Of a DNA stretch of 64,000 bases, positions 1 to 7,653 are shown in pieces. The notes below the pieces were generated by a model. That model saw only the letters and a list, made by a program, of their open reading frames with translations. It ran no database searches and was not told the origin of the DNA. The stretch is from NCBI RefSeq assembly GCF_001428005.1, contig NZ_LMSB01000008.1:1-64000 (forward strand). The letters are read 5' to 3'. The first letter of the stretch is position 1. Each line of letters starts with the position of its first letter. A program made the translations under genes and the position numbers. This stretch comes from Arthrobacter sp. Soil736 (lineage in GTDB: Bacteria; Actinomycetota; Actinomycetes; Actinomycetales; Micrococcaceae).

Positions 1-72
1 AGAAACAACGCCATCAGCAAACTCAACAGCCTTGGCTTCACCGTCACCCTCACCCCGTCCCCGGCGGCCTAA
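1..72 (+). CDS. 3' end of an unidentified gene
   Basis: The window opens inside a plus-strand reading frame that runs 23 codons to a TAA at 70-72. The visible tail ends in LTPSPAA. The short basic and hydrophobic tail is reminiscent of some transposase C-termini, but this is too little to identify a family. The gene that follows is on the opposite strand, so the two are convergent with a 28-base gap. Confidence 0.35.
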   Translation, partial: RNNAISKLNSLGFTVTLTPSPAA

Positions 73-100
73 CCGACTTCTACTTTCGTGTTAGTTGGGG

Positions 101-1069
101 TTAGGGGACATTGCTCCCCCGGGCCGTGACCCACAGCCGGTACCACTCGGCCCGGGTCATGGTTTCGGCCACGCGGGCGGCTCCGGCACAGGCCCGGATC
201 CGGTCCGGGTTGGCCGTGCCGATGACGGGCGCTATCCCCGCCGGGTGCTTCATGAGCCACCCCAGCAGCACGGCTTCGGACGTGGTTCCCTTGTCCCGGG
301 CCATGTCCGCCAGCAGCGCCGCCGTGGCGGCCTCGGCGGGCGTGGGCCGCTCGGGCGGATTCCCCGTGTAGTGCCCGCGTGCCAGTGCGCCGTAGGCCTG
401 CAGGGTGATCCCCTGCCGGACGCAGTATTCAATCGTGCCGTGGGGGAAGCTGTAATCCGCCGATTCCGGGTGGTTGACGAGCACCGTGCTCTCGAGCCAG
501 GCCCGATTCAACAGGCTCATCTCCAGCTGGTTGGCCACCACCGGCGTTTCCAGGCTGTCCTGGAGGAACGCAATCTGCTGGCCGGACATGTTGGACACGC
601 CCAATGCCCGCACCTTGCCCTCCGCCATGAGCTTCCCGACGGCGGCCGCCACCTCGGCCGGATCCATCAGGGGATCCGGCCGGTGCAGCAGGAGGACGTC
701 CACATAGTCCGTGCGCAGGCGCTCGAGGCTGCCGTTCACGCGCTCTATGATGGCGTCGCCGCTGAGATCGTAGTGCGTCTCCAGCCCGCGCTCGTTGAGG
801 CGGATGCCGCACTTGGTCTGCAGCCGGATGCGCTCGCGCAGGCCCGGCGTCGCCGCCAGCACCTCACCGAAAACAGCCTCCGACTTGCCCCTGCGGTAAA
901 TGTCCGCGTGGTCGAACAGCGTGATGCCGGCGTCCAGCGCCGCGTCGACGGCGGCAGCGGCCTCCTCCACATGGTGGACGTCATGCGGTTCGTCGGACCA
1001 TCCGCCGCCAAGGCCCATGCAGCCGTAAATGAGCTCCTGCGCGGACGATGGAACGTTGTGTTCAGTCAT
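101..1069 (-). CDS. Aldo/keto reductase
   Basis: A 322-residue NADPH-dependent aldo/keto reductase with a TIM-barrel fold, acting in the cytoplasm on an unknown aldehyde or ketone. The family tetrad is visible: Asp53 and Tyr58 in FDHADIY, Lys86 in QTKCG and His129 in LLLHRPDP. The length and the MGLGG opening match the YdhF-like group. The ATG at 1069 follows a weak AAAGAG-type ribosome site. It lies 85 bases downstream of the alpha-glucosidase gene on the same strand and could be read through from the sugar operon, but it has no clear role there. Substrate cannot be told from sequence. Confidence 0.9.
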   Translation of the reverse strand: MTEHNVPSSAQELIYGCMGLGGGWSDEPHDVHHVEEAAAAVDAALDAGITLFDHADIYRRGKSEAVFGEVLAATPGLRERIRLQTKCGIRLNERGLETHYDLSGDAIIERVNGSLERLRTDYVDVLLLHRPDPLMDPAEVAAAVGKLMAEGKVRALGVSNMSGQQIAFLQDSLETPVVANQLEMSLLNRAWLESTVLVNHPESADYSFPHGTIEYCVRQGITLQAYGALARGHYTGNPPERPTPAEAATAALLADMARDKGTTSEAVLLGWLMKHPAGIAPVIGTANPDRIRACAGAARVAETMTRAEWYRLWVTARGSNVP

Positions 1070-1154
1070 TGCTTCACTCTTTCATGAGTCGCGGCGGACG
1101 CACAGGTGGCGGGGCCCGCCGGGCACCGCCACCCGTACTTGACATTGAGTAATG

Positions 1155-2867
1155 TCAGCGCAGCCAGGCCGTGGCGTTGACCGGCAGCCTGCCGCCTTCC
1201 AGCGGGGCGCTGGTGACCAGCACGGTCCCGGCGGGAAGCTCGACGGCGGTGTCGCCGAAGTTGGTCACCGACTGCCAGCCGCCGGGGCGGCTGAAGTGCA
1301 GGACCTCCGGGTTGCCGGTTTCGATCCATTCCAGCTCTTCCTCGGCCTGCAGTTCGCGGCGCAGCTTCAGGGCCGTGCGGTAGAGCTCGAGGGTGGAGCC
1401 TTCGGTGCCGTCCTGGGCCTCGACCGCGTACTGGCTGAACCAGTCCGGCTGCGGCAGGTGGGCCCCGCCGTCGCCGAAGCCGAAGGAGGTCCCCTCAACC
1501 GACCACGGCAGGGGCACGCGGCAGCCGTCACGGCCGACTTCGACGCCCTTGTTGCGGAAGAACGACGGGTCCTGGCGCTCGGCGTCGGGGATGTCCGCGA
1601 CTTCCTGGAGGCCCAGTTCCTCGCCCTGGTACAGGTAGGCGGAGCCGGGCACCGCGAGCATCAGCAGCGTGGCGGCGCGGGCGCGGCGCTCGCCGAGTGC
1701 CACGTCCAGTTCCTCTTCGGGTCCGCCGGCCAGCAGCCAGTCCTTGCCGTCCTGGCCCTTGGCGTGCTTCTTGCCCTTGGAGGTCTTGGGCAGGCCGTAG
1801 CGCGTGGCGTGGCGGACGACGTCGTGGTTGGAGAAGACCCAGGTGGAGGACGCCCCGGTGGCGGCCGCCTCGGCGAGGTTGCGGGTGATGATTTCCTTGA
1901 ACTCCTCGGCGTCGAAATCGGCCTGCAGGAGGTCGAAGTTGAACGCCTGGCCGAGGCCCTCGGGGCTCGCGTAGCGGGGGCGTCGGGTGGCGTGCACCCA
2001 GGCTTCGGCCACCGCGGTGCGCGGCGGGTTGTACTCGTTGAAGACCTCGCGCCATTCGGTGTAGACCTCGTGGACTTCGTCGCGGTCCCAGAACGGGTGC
2101 GAGCCGTCGTCGAATCCGTCGGTCCCGGTGTTTGCCGCGCTCAGTTCCAGCTTGGACAGCAGGGGTTCGGTGAGGTCCTTGGTCAGGGCGTGCGCCACGT
2201 CCACGCGGAAGCCGTCCACGCCGCGGTCGGACCAGAAGCGCAGGGTCTTGAGGAAGTCGTCGCGGATTTCCCGGTTGGCCCAGTTCAGGTCCGGCTGCTC
2301 CTTGGCGAAGATGTGCATGTACCACTGGCCGGGCGTGCCGTCCGGTTCGGTGATGCGCTCCCAGGCGGGTCCGCCGAAGACCGAGTCCCAGTCCGACGGC
2401 GGGAACTCGCCGTTGGGGCCCTTGCCGTCACGGAAGATGTAGCGGTCGCGCGCAGCGGAGCCCTTGGGAGACGCGAGGGCTTCCCTGAACCATTCGTGCC
2501 GGTCCGAGGAGTGGTTGGGGACGATGTCCGCGATCAGCTTGATGCCGGCGGCATGCAGGGCCGCTGCCATCTCGTCGAAGTCATCCAGCGTGCCCAGCTT
2601 GGGGTCAACGTCGCGGTAGTCGTCCACGTCGTAGCCGCCGTCGGCGAGCGCCGACGGGTAGAACGGGCTGAGCCAGACGGCGTCGATCCCCAGCGATTTC
2701 AGGTACGGGACCTTGGCCGTGATGCCCTGGATGTCGCCCAGGCCGTCCCCGTTGGAGTCGGAGAAGCTGCGGGGGTAGATCTGGTAGACGGATGCCTGGC
2801 GCCACCAGTTCGGATCGGCCAGACGGTCGGAATCAGACAGGGTCGCCAGTGTGGCAGTGGTGGACAA
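1155..2867 (-). CDS. GH13 alpha-glucosidase (oligo-1,6-glucosidase type)
   Basis: A 570-residue intracellular glycoside hydrolase family 13 enzyme that would release glucose from imported alpha-glucosides. The N-terminal WWRQASVYQIYPRSF block is typical of oligo-1,6-glucosidase, trehalulose hydrolase and alpha-glucosidase enzymes. Catalytic residues are in place: nucleophile Asp223 in GFRVDVAH, acid/base Glu288 in VAEAW and the stabilising Asp349 in FSNHDVV. There is no signal peptide. The start is a TTG, chosen because AAAGGAT stands 7 to 8 bases before it. It is the last gene of the transporter operon, so it probably processes the transported sugar. Maltose, isomaltose or trehalose-like sugars are all possible; the sequence does not decide. 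Confidence 0.92.
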   Translation of the reverse strand: MSTTATLATLSDSDRLADPNWWRQASVYQIYPRSFSDSNGDGLGDIQGITAKVPYLKSLGIDAVWLSPFYPSALADGGYDVDDYRDVDPKLGTLDDFDEMAAALHAAGIKLIADIVPNHSSDRHEWFREALASPKGSAARDRYIFRDGKGPNGEFPPSDWDSVFGGPAWERITEPDGTPGQWYMHIFAKEQPDLNWANREIRDDFLKTLRFWSDRGVDGFRVDVAHALTKDLTEPLLSKLELSAANTGTDGFDDGSHPFWDRDEVHEVYTEWREVFNEYNPPRTAVAEAWVHATRRPRYASPEGLGQAFNFDLLQADFDAEEFKEIITRNLAEAAATGASSTWVFSNHDVVRHATRYGLPKTSKGKKHAKGQDGKDWLLAGGPEEELDVALGERRARAATLLMLAVPGSAYLYQGEELGLQEVADIPDAERQDPSFFRNKGVEVGRDGCRVPLPWSVEGTSFGFGDGGAHLPQPDWFSQYAVEAQDGTEGSTLELYRTALKLRRELQAEEELEWIETGNPEVLHFSRPGGWQSVTNFGDTAVELPAGTVLVTSAPLEGGRLPVNATAWLR

Positions 2868-2919
2868 GGGGTGATCCTTTTCTTGTGGTTGGGGTTGTTG
2901 CTGGACTGGATTGAAGGGT

Positions 2920-3816
2920 CTACTTGACTGCCCCGCGCATGACTCCGGACAGTACCCAACGCTGGGCCAGGATGTAAACCACCAATGTGGGTGCCATGGC
3001 CATCAGGTAGGACGCGAACGCGAGGCTGTAGTTGGTGTTGAACTCGCCCTGGAAGAGCATCTGCACCACGGGGAGGGTCTGGAGGCTGGGGTCGGCGATC
3101 ATCATCTGCGGCAGCAGGAAGTCGTTCCAGGAACCGAGGAACGCGAAGATGCCCACGGTCGCGTTCATGGGGGCCAGCAGCGGGAAGATGATCTTGCGGA
3201 ACACCTGCCACGTGGTGGCGCCGTCCATGCGGGCCGATTCCTCCAGTTCCACGGGGATGGAGCGGACGAAGGCGATGTAGAGCAGGGTGTTGAACGAAAT
3301 GCCGCCGAGGACGTGCAGGAAGACGACGCCGGCCGGGTTGTCCAGGCCAAGGAGTGCCGTCTGCTTGATTAGCGGCAGGATGATCACCGGGAACGGGATG
3401 AACATGGCCGAGAGCAGGTACACGAAGGAGCCGCGGAAGAACTTCCGGTTCCAGTTCCGGGCGATGGCGTAGGCCACGAGCGAGCTGCTGGCCAGCGAAC
3501 CGAGGACGCTCAGCACGGTGACGAAGGCGGTGGAGATGAAGGCCCGCGGGAAGTCCGTGGCCACGTAGGCTGCCGCGAAGTTTTCCCAGTTCATCGGGCT
3601 GGGCCAGGCCAGGCCCGTTCCCGTGCCGATCTGGTCGGGTGATTTCAGGGCCATGGCCACGGTGAAGTACAGCGGCAGCAGGACCGTCAGCGAGGCAACG
3701 ATCATCAGCGCCGTGAGCCACCAGTTGACCTTGTAGCCTTCGCGGCCGGAGCGGCGGATCTTGCGTGCGGGAGCCGCGGCTCCGGCCATGGTCTCGGGAA
3801 GTGTGGAAGCGGTCAT
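2920..3816 (-). CDS. Sugar ABC transporter permease, MalG type
   Basis: A 298-residue inner-membrane subunit of a carbohydrate ABC importer (binding-protein-dependent permease, CUT1 class). Six hydrophobic segments are visible. The cytoplasmic EAA loop that contacts the ATPase runs around residues 190-210 (ELEESARMDGATTWQVF). Its ATG shares a base with the TAA of the preceding permease (TAATG), so the two subunits are translationally coupled. No ATP-binding gene is nearby. Actinobacteria commonly energise several such importers with one shared MsiK-type ATPase, and that is the inference here. Confidence 0.93.
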   Translation of the reverse strand: MTASTLPETMAGAAAPARKIRRSGREGYKVNWWLTALMIVASLTVLLPLYFTVAMALKSPDQIGTGTGLAWPSPMNWENFAAAYVATDFPRAFISTAFVTVLSVLGSLASSSLVAYAIARNWNRKFFRGSFVYLLSAMFIPFPVIILPLIKQTALLGLDNPAGVVFLHVLGGISFNTLLYIAFVRSIPVELEESARMDGATTWQVFRKIIFPLLAPMNATVGIFAFLGSWNDFLLPQMMIADPSLQTLPVVQMLFQGEFNTNYSLAFASYLMAMAPTLVVYILAQRWVLSGVMRGAVK

Positions 3817-4769
3817 TAGAGTGAAACCCCCCGGCGCTGGATGAGGCGCAGCTGGATGACGGAGATCAGCAGGGTGATCAGGAAGTAGATGACGGCGTTC
3901 GCCATCTGGTAGGAATAGTCGCCGCCGGTGAAGCCGGAGAAGATGCGCATCGCGACCGACTGGGTCGCCATGCCGGGCCCGCCTCCCGTGAGACCCACGA
4001 TGATCTCGTAGGCGCCGAGGAAGCCCTTGAACCCGAGGATCACATTGATCACGAGGTAGCCGAGGATCAGCGGCAGGGTAAGGCTCAGGAACTGCCGGAA
4101 GCTGCCCGCGCCGTCGAGGTCAGCGGCTTCATACACTTCGGAGGGCACGCTCTGCAGGCCGGCCAGGTAGATGATGGTGGCGCCGGGCGCCGCCTGCCAC
4201 ACCGTGACCAGCACGATGGCGAGCCAGGCGAGGTTCTCGTTGGCGAGGATGCTCGTGGCGAGCGGCGTGACCCCGAACCGCTCCGCCAGCACCGGGAGGG
4301 TGTTGGAGAAAAGGTAGTTGAACACGAAGGACACAATCAGGGCTGACAGCACCATGGGGATGAAGAAGACGGTGCGGATGCCCGTGCGCCACTTGATCTT
4401 GGCGTTCAGGCCAAGGGCGATCGCAAGGGCCACGATGTTGACCACCACGGTGGTGGTCAGGGCGAAGACGAACGTGAAGATGTACGACTGAAGGACGGCC
4501 GGGTCCTTGAAGATGTTGACGTAGTTGGACAGTCCGATGAACTTCCAGTCGCCGTAGCCGGCGTAGTTGGTGAGGCTGAAAAAGACGCCCACCAGTGCCG
4601 GAAGGGTGATGAAGAAGGCGAAGAGTGCCAGTACGGGCACCATCATCCAGTAGTACGCGGGATCGATCCTGTTCTTGGACCGGAACGTTTCGGTTTTGGC
4701 CGGGGCGGAAGTCGGCGTGTTGCGTCCTGCGGGCGGGGCTGTCTGGGCCACCCGGGATGTTGTGGTCAT
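3816..4769 (-). CDS. Sugar ABC transporter permease, MalF type
   Basis: A 317-residue permease, partner of the MalG-type subunit that follows it. Hydrophobic segments start near residue 35 (YYWMMVPVLALFAFFITLPAL begins the first). An EAA-loop is visible as SEVYEAADLDGAGSFRQF. An upstream in-frame start would add 36 residues lying inside the preceding gene. The ATG at 4769 is preferred because AGGAG stands 8 bases upstream and the residues after it (MTTTSRVAQ) begin a normal cytoplasmic tail. The gap from the binding-protein stop is 25 bases, consistent with one transcript. Confidence 0.92.
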   Translation of the reverse strand: MTTTSRVAQTAPPAGRNTPTSAPAKTETFRSKNRIDPAYYWMMVPVLALFAFFITLPALVGVFFSLTNYAGYGDWKFIGLSNYVNIFKDPAVLQSYIFTFVFALTTTVVVNIVALAIALGLNAKIKWRTGIRTVFFIPMVLSALIVSFVFNYLFSNTLPVLAERFGVTPLATSILANENLAWLAIVLVTVWQAAPGATIIYLAGLQSVPSEVYEAADLDGAGSFRQFLSLTLPLILGYLVINVILGFKGFLGAYEIIVGLTGGGPGMATQSVAMRIFSGFTGGDYSYQMANAVIYFLITLLISVIQLRLIQRRGVSL

Positions 4770-4794
4770 TGGGGCTCCTGGAATCGGGTGGGGA

Positions 4795-6102
4795 TCAGAC
4801 GGCGGTGCGCTCGGCAACGCGGCGCCATTCGTCGTCGAGGGCTGCGAGGAACTGTTCGCCGTTCTTGCCGTACACAAAAGACTGGACGTAGTTGTTCAGC
4901 GGCACGGACGGCGGGAGGTACGTGCCGGCGCCCTGGTAGTAGCGTGCCTCCTTGACCGAGGCACCCAGCCCGCTGATCTGCGGATTGTCGACGGCGGGAG
5001 CGTCCTTGAGCGGTGAGAACGCCGCGTTCTTTTCGTTGTAGGTGTTCACCACCGACGGTTCCAGGAGGTAGTTGACGAACCGCTGCGCAGCGGCCATGTT
5101 GGGCGTGTTGCGGGTGATGGCGAGCGCCATGTCCACGTTCACGCGGGCTTTGGTGTCCTCCGGGTTGTTCGTCACCGGCAGGGGGAAGCTGCCGAGCCTG
5201 ATGCCCTTGTTCGCCGCGACAAGCTGGGAAAGCGCCCACGGGCCCTGCAGGTACATCGCCGCCTGGCCCTTGGCAAACGCGGCGTTGCCGTCTGCGTAAT
5301 TCTTGCTGGCTGCTCCGTTCTGGGCGAAGGACGCCAGCTGCAGCATCTTGGGCAGGGCCGGGCCGAAGTTGTTGGCGAAGGATTCGGGGGCATCAGCGCT
5401 GATGTCGGCGCCCCTGGCAGTGAGCCTCGAGAAGAACTCCGCAACGTCCAGCGAGCCGCCGGCGACGTAGTCGAACATGCCCTGCGAGAGGGTCCACGGG
5501 TCCTTGTACGTGCCATAGATCGGCGCGATGCCGGCAGCCTTGAACGTCTCGCAGGCCGCAACAAACTCGTCCCAGGTGGTGGGGACCGCGACGCCCTTGG
5601 CCTCGAAGATATCCCTGTTATAGATCACCCCGGCGGCTGCCAGGGAAAAGGGCAGCGCGCTGACCTCGTTCCCGTTGTACTGGCCCCAGGAGCTGATGAG
5701 CTCCTGCATCTTGGGGTCGATGGTGGCGGCCACCTGCATGTCCGACAGGTCGGCGAAGATGCCCTTCTTGACGAAGTCGGCCGTGGCCTGCGCGAATCCG
5801 CGGGTCACGACGTCCGGCGGATCGTTGCGGACCAGCCCGGGAACGAAGTTGCCTTCGTTGAAGTCCTGGATGACGCGGATGTCCGGGTTCAGCGCCTCGA
5901 AATCCTTGATGACCTGGTTGAAGTAGGCCACCACCTCGGGCTTGTTCTGCATGAACCGCAGCGTGGTCAAGCCGTTTTGCGTGCCGGGCGTGGCTCCGCA
6001 GCCGGAGAGGGGGAGCATGGCGGCGGCACCGGCGAGGCCCGCGAACTTCAGCAGCGCGCGCCTGCCAATCGGCGCGTTTCCGCTCAGCGCGGCGGCGCTC
6101 AC
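4795..6102 (-). CDS. Sugar-binding lipoprotein of the ABC transporter
   Basis: An extracytoplasmic solute-binding protein of family 1 (MalE-like). The signal carries a twin-arginine-like GRRALLKFAGLAGA stretch ending in a lipobox, LSGC, about 45 residues upstream of the mature domain start, so it should be a membrane-anchored lipoprotein. The reading frame is open back to a TTG at 6246, but that would place nearly 50 low-complexity residues before the signal. The GTG at 6102 puts the signal at the N-terminus. That GTG has no good ribosome site of its own and overlaps the stop of a short upstream reading frame (see 6099-6200), suggesting translational coupling. The start is therefore the uncertain part, not the family. 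About 435 residues, usual for this family. Confidence 0.88.
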   Translation of the reverse strand: MSAAALSGNAPIGRRALLKFAGLAGAAAMLPLSGCGATPGTQNGLTTLRFMQNKPEVVAYFNQVIKDFEALNPDIRVIQDFNEGNFVPGLVRNDPPDVVTRGFAQATADFVKKGIFADLSDMQVAATIDPKMQELISSWGQYNGNEVSALPFSLAAAGVIYNRDIFEAKGVAVPTTWDEFVAACETFKAAGIAPIYGTYKDPWTLSQGMFDYVAGGSLDVAEFFSRLTARGADISADAPESFANNFGPALPKMLQLASFAQNGAASKNYADGNAAFAKGQAAMYLQGPWALSQLVAANKGIRLGSFPLPVTNNPEDTKARVNVDMALAITRNTPNMAAAQRFVNYLLEPSVVNTYNEKNAAFSPLKDAPAVDNPQISGLGASVKEARYYQGAGTYLPPSVPLNNYVQSFVYGKNGEQFLAALDDEWRRVAERTAV

Positions 6103-6200
6103 GGGGCGGATACCGACGTGAGCGAGGGCCGGGACCGGGAAGGCTTGGGATGGAAGGGCCGGGGTGGTCCGGGCGGGCAGTGCTTCAGGATGCTGTTCAC
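6099..6200 (-). CDS. Possible 33-residue leader peptide before the binding protein
   Basis: A short reading frame beginning GTG AAC AGC, preceded by a near-perfect AAGGAG at a normal distance. It ends at a TGA (6099-6101) that overlaps the GTG of the binding-protein gene as GTGA. The product would be proline- and serine-rich (for example HPKPSRSRPS) with no recognisable domain. Either it is a coupling leader that delivers ribosomes to the poor start behind it, or one base has been lost and it is the original 5' end of the lipoprotein gene. The sequence alone cannot choose. Confidence 0.4.
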   Translation of the reverse strand: MNSILKHCPPGPPRPFHPKPSRSRPSLTSVSAP

Positions 6201-6287
6201 GGTTGCTCCTTTGCAAAAGGGTTGAAGGTCTGGTTCTGGAAGACAAAGCCGGTGGTCGGCGGCCGTCCGGCCCACCATGCTCAAAGT

Positions 6288-6316
6288 TTATATAGAATCT
6301 AAATTTAGTTCCTCAA
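6288..6316 (-). promoter_or_regulatory. Promoter of the sugar operon with embedded operator
   Basis: On the minus strand TTGAGG (6316-6311) is followed 16-17 bases later by TATATAA (around 6294-6288), a good sigma-70-like pair. The perfect 10-base palindrome CTAAATTTAG (6299-6308) lies inside the spacer, where a bound repressor would block polymerase. The divergent ROK regulator gene begins 45 bases away, which makes it the natural candidate to bind here. Confidence 0.55.
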
Positions 6317-6352
6317 GTATTATGTGGTGAAAAGCACAAGGAGGTCAACACC

Positions 6353-7555
6353 ATGTCTGAGATGACGGCGGCCACGCCCCAGCTGTTGCGGCGGGTGAGT
6401 GCCGGAGCTGTCCTGGATTTCATGCGCGCCTCCCAGGCCGTGACGGTCACCGACGTCATGCAGGCCACGGGCCTGACCCGGGCCACGGCCATCTCGGTGT
6501 GCGAAGACCTCATGCAGCGGGGCTGGATCCGGGAGCTGGAAAACCAGCGCGCGTTCGGCGGATACCAAAAGGGCAGGCCGGCGCGCAGGTTCGAGCTGAA
6601 CGAGCACGCCGGCTACGTCCTCGGGATGGATGTGGGCTACTCCAAGGCAACGGTGGTGGTGTCCGATCTCCGCGGCACGGTTCTGGGACGGTCAAGCCAG
6701 CCGTTCGCACTGGCCGAGATCACCGCCGAGGAACGCGTGGCAATGATCGACAAGACAGCCATGATGGCGCTGCACAGCGTGGGCGCCTCCCCCGACTCCG
6801 TGCTGGCCGTCTGCGCCGGCATCGCTGCTCCGGTGGACCGCAAGGGGAACGTGCTGGCGGCCCAGCACTTCTGGGGGCTTTTCAACGTCGGGCTCAAGGC
6901 CGCGCTTCAGGAACTCAGGGGGTGGACGGTGCTGCTCGAAAACGACGCCAACCTCGCCGCCTTGGGCGAGCGCTGGCGCGGCGCGGCTGAAGGCGTGGAC
7001 GACGTCGTCGTCATTCTCGCCAGCGAGCGCGTCGGTGCCGGCGTGCTCGACGACGGGCGGCTGCTGCACGGCATCGGCGGCGGCGCCGGCGAACTGGCGT
7101 TCCTCGACATGGTCGACGGCGTGGGCGACACCTTCGGCATCGCGGCCATGGCGAGGGCGTGGGCGGCGGAGGCCCTGGCCGGAACAGCCAGGACAACGCT
7201 CCGGGAGCACGCCAGGGACGGCGCCGAGGCCGAACACGTCTTCGCGGCCGCCGCTGCGGGAGACGCGGTGGCACTGGAAATCCTGGACCGGCTGGCCGAC
7301 CGGATGGCCAGGATCATCGGCGCCGTGGCCACGATCATCAACCCAGAGCTCGTGGTCATCGGCGGGGCCGTGGCGAACTCGGCAGGCGTGCTGCTTGAGC
7401 CCATCGCCGAACGGCTGCACGAGTTCACCGCCACTCCCCCGACTGTGGCGGTTTCCCCGCTGGGCGACTCGATCGTGACGGTGGGGGCCGTCAGGTGCGC
7501 GCTGGATTACGTGGAGAAAAACACCCTGGACCTGGAGCTGTCCGTGCCGGCCTAA
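6353..7555 (+). CDS. ROK-family transcriptional regulator
   Basis: A 400-residue repressor-type protein: N-terminal winged helix (about residues 10-75, with VTDVMQATGLTRATAISVC as the helix-turn-helix) joined to a ROK sugar-kinase-like domain. The ENDANLAALGE block of the sugar-binding region is present. The cysteine-rich zinc motif that ROK proteins usually carry after the GELGH-like segment is missing; here GGGAGELAFLDMVDGVGD runs straight on. Strong AAGGAGG ribosome site before the ATG. It is divergent to the alpha-glucoside transporter operon and most likely represses it in response to the sugar or its product. Loss of the zinc motif suggests altered ligand sensing rather than inactivation. 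Confidence 0.92.
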   Translation: MSEMTAATPQLLRRVSAGAVLDFMRASQAVTVTDVMQATGLTRATAISVCEDLMQRGWIRELENQRAFGGYQKGRPARRFELNEHAGYVLGMDVGYSKATVVVSDLRGTVLGRSSQPFALAEITAEERVAMIDKTAMMALHSVGASPDSVLAVCAGIAAPVDRKGNVLAAQHFWGLFNVGLKAALQELRGWTVLLENDANLAALGERWRGAAEGVDDVVVILASERVGAGVLDDGRLLHGIGGGAGELAFLDMVDGVGDTFGIAAMARAWAAEALAGTARTTLREHARDGAEAEHVFAAAAAGDAVALEILDRLADRMARIIGAVATIINPELVVIGGAVANSAGVLLEPIAERLHEFTATPPTVAVSPLGDSIVTVGAVRCALDYVEKNTLDLELSVPA

Positions 7556-7583
7556 GCCGCTCCGCCCTCCAACCCCGCCACAA

Positions 7584-7651
7584 CAGCGCGAACGTACACT
7601 TGAGGCCCCAAATCACGGCGATTTTGGGGCCTCAAGTGTTCGTTCGCGCTG
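7584..7651. repeat. Long inverted repeat between convergent genes
   Basis: Two arms of about 27 bases starting GCGCGAACGTACACTTGAGG and ending with its near-exact complement, with one internal mismatch and a small loop around 7614-7620. It sits between the ROK gene and the antiporter gene, which converge. The core GCGAACGNACACTTG recurs at 33943-33996. It probably acts as a two-way terminator and is a member of an interspersed repeat family. Confidence 0.75.
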
Positions 7652-7653
7652 CC

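Noticed and set aside
1152..2927. Plus-strand open frame of 591 codons over the alpha-glucosidase gene
   Set aside because: High-GC antisense artefact; the minus strand has full GH13 motifs and a ribosome site.
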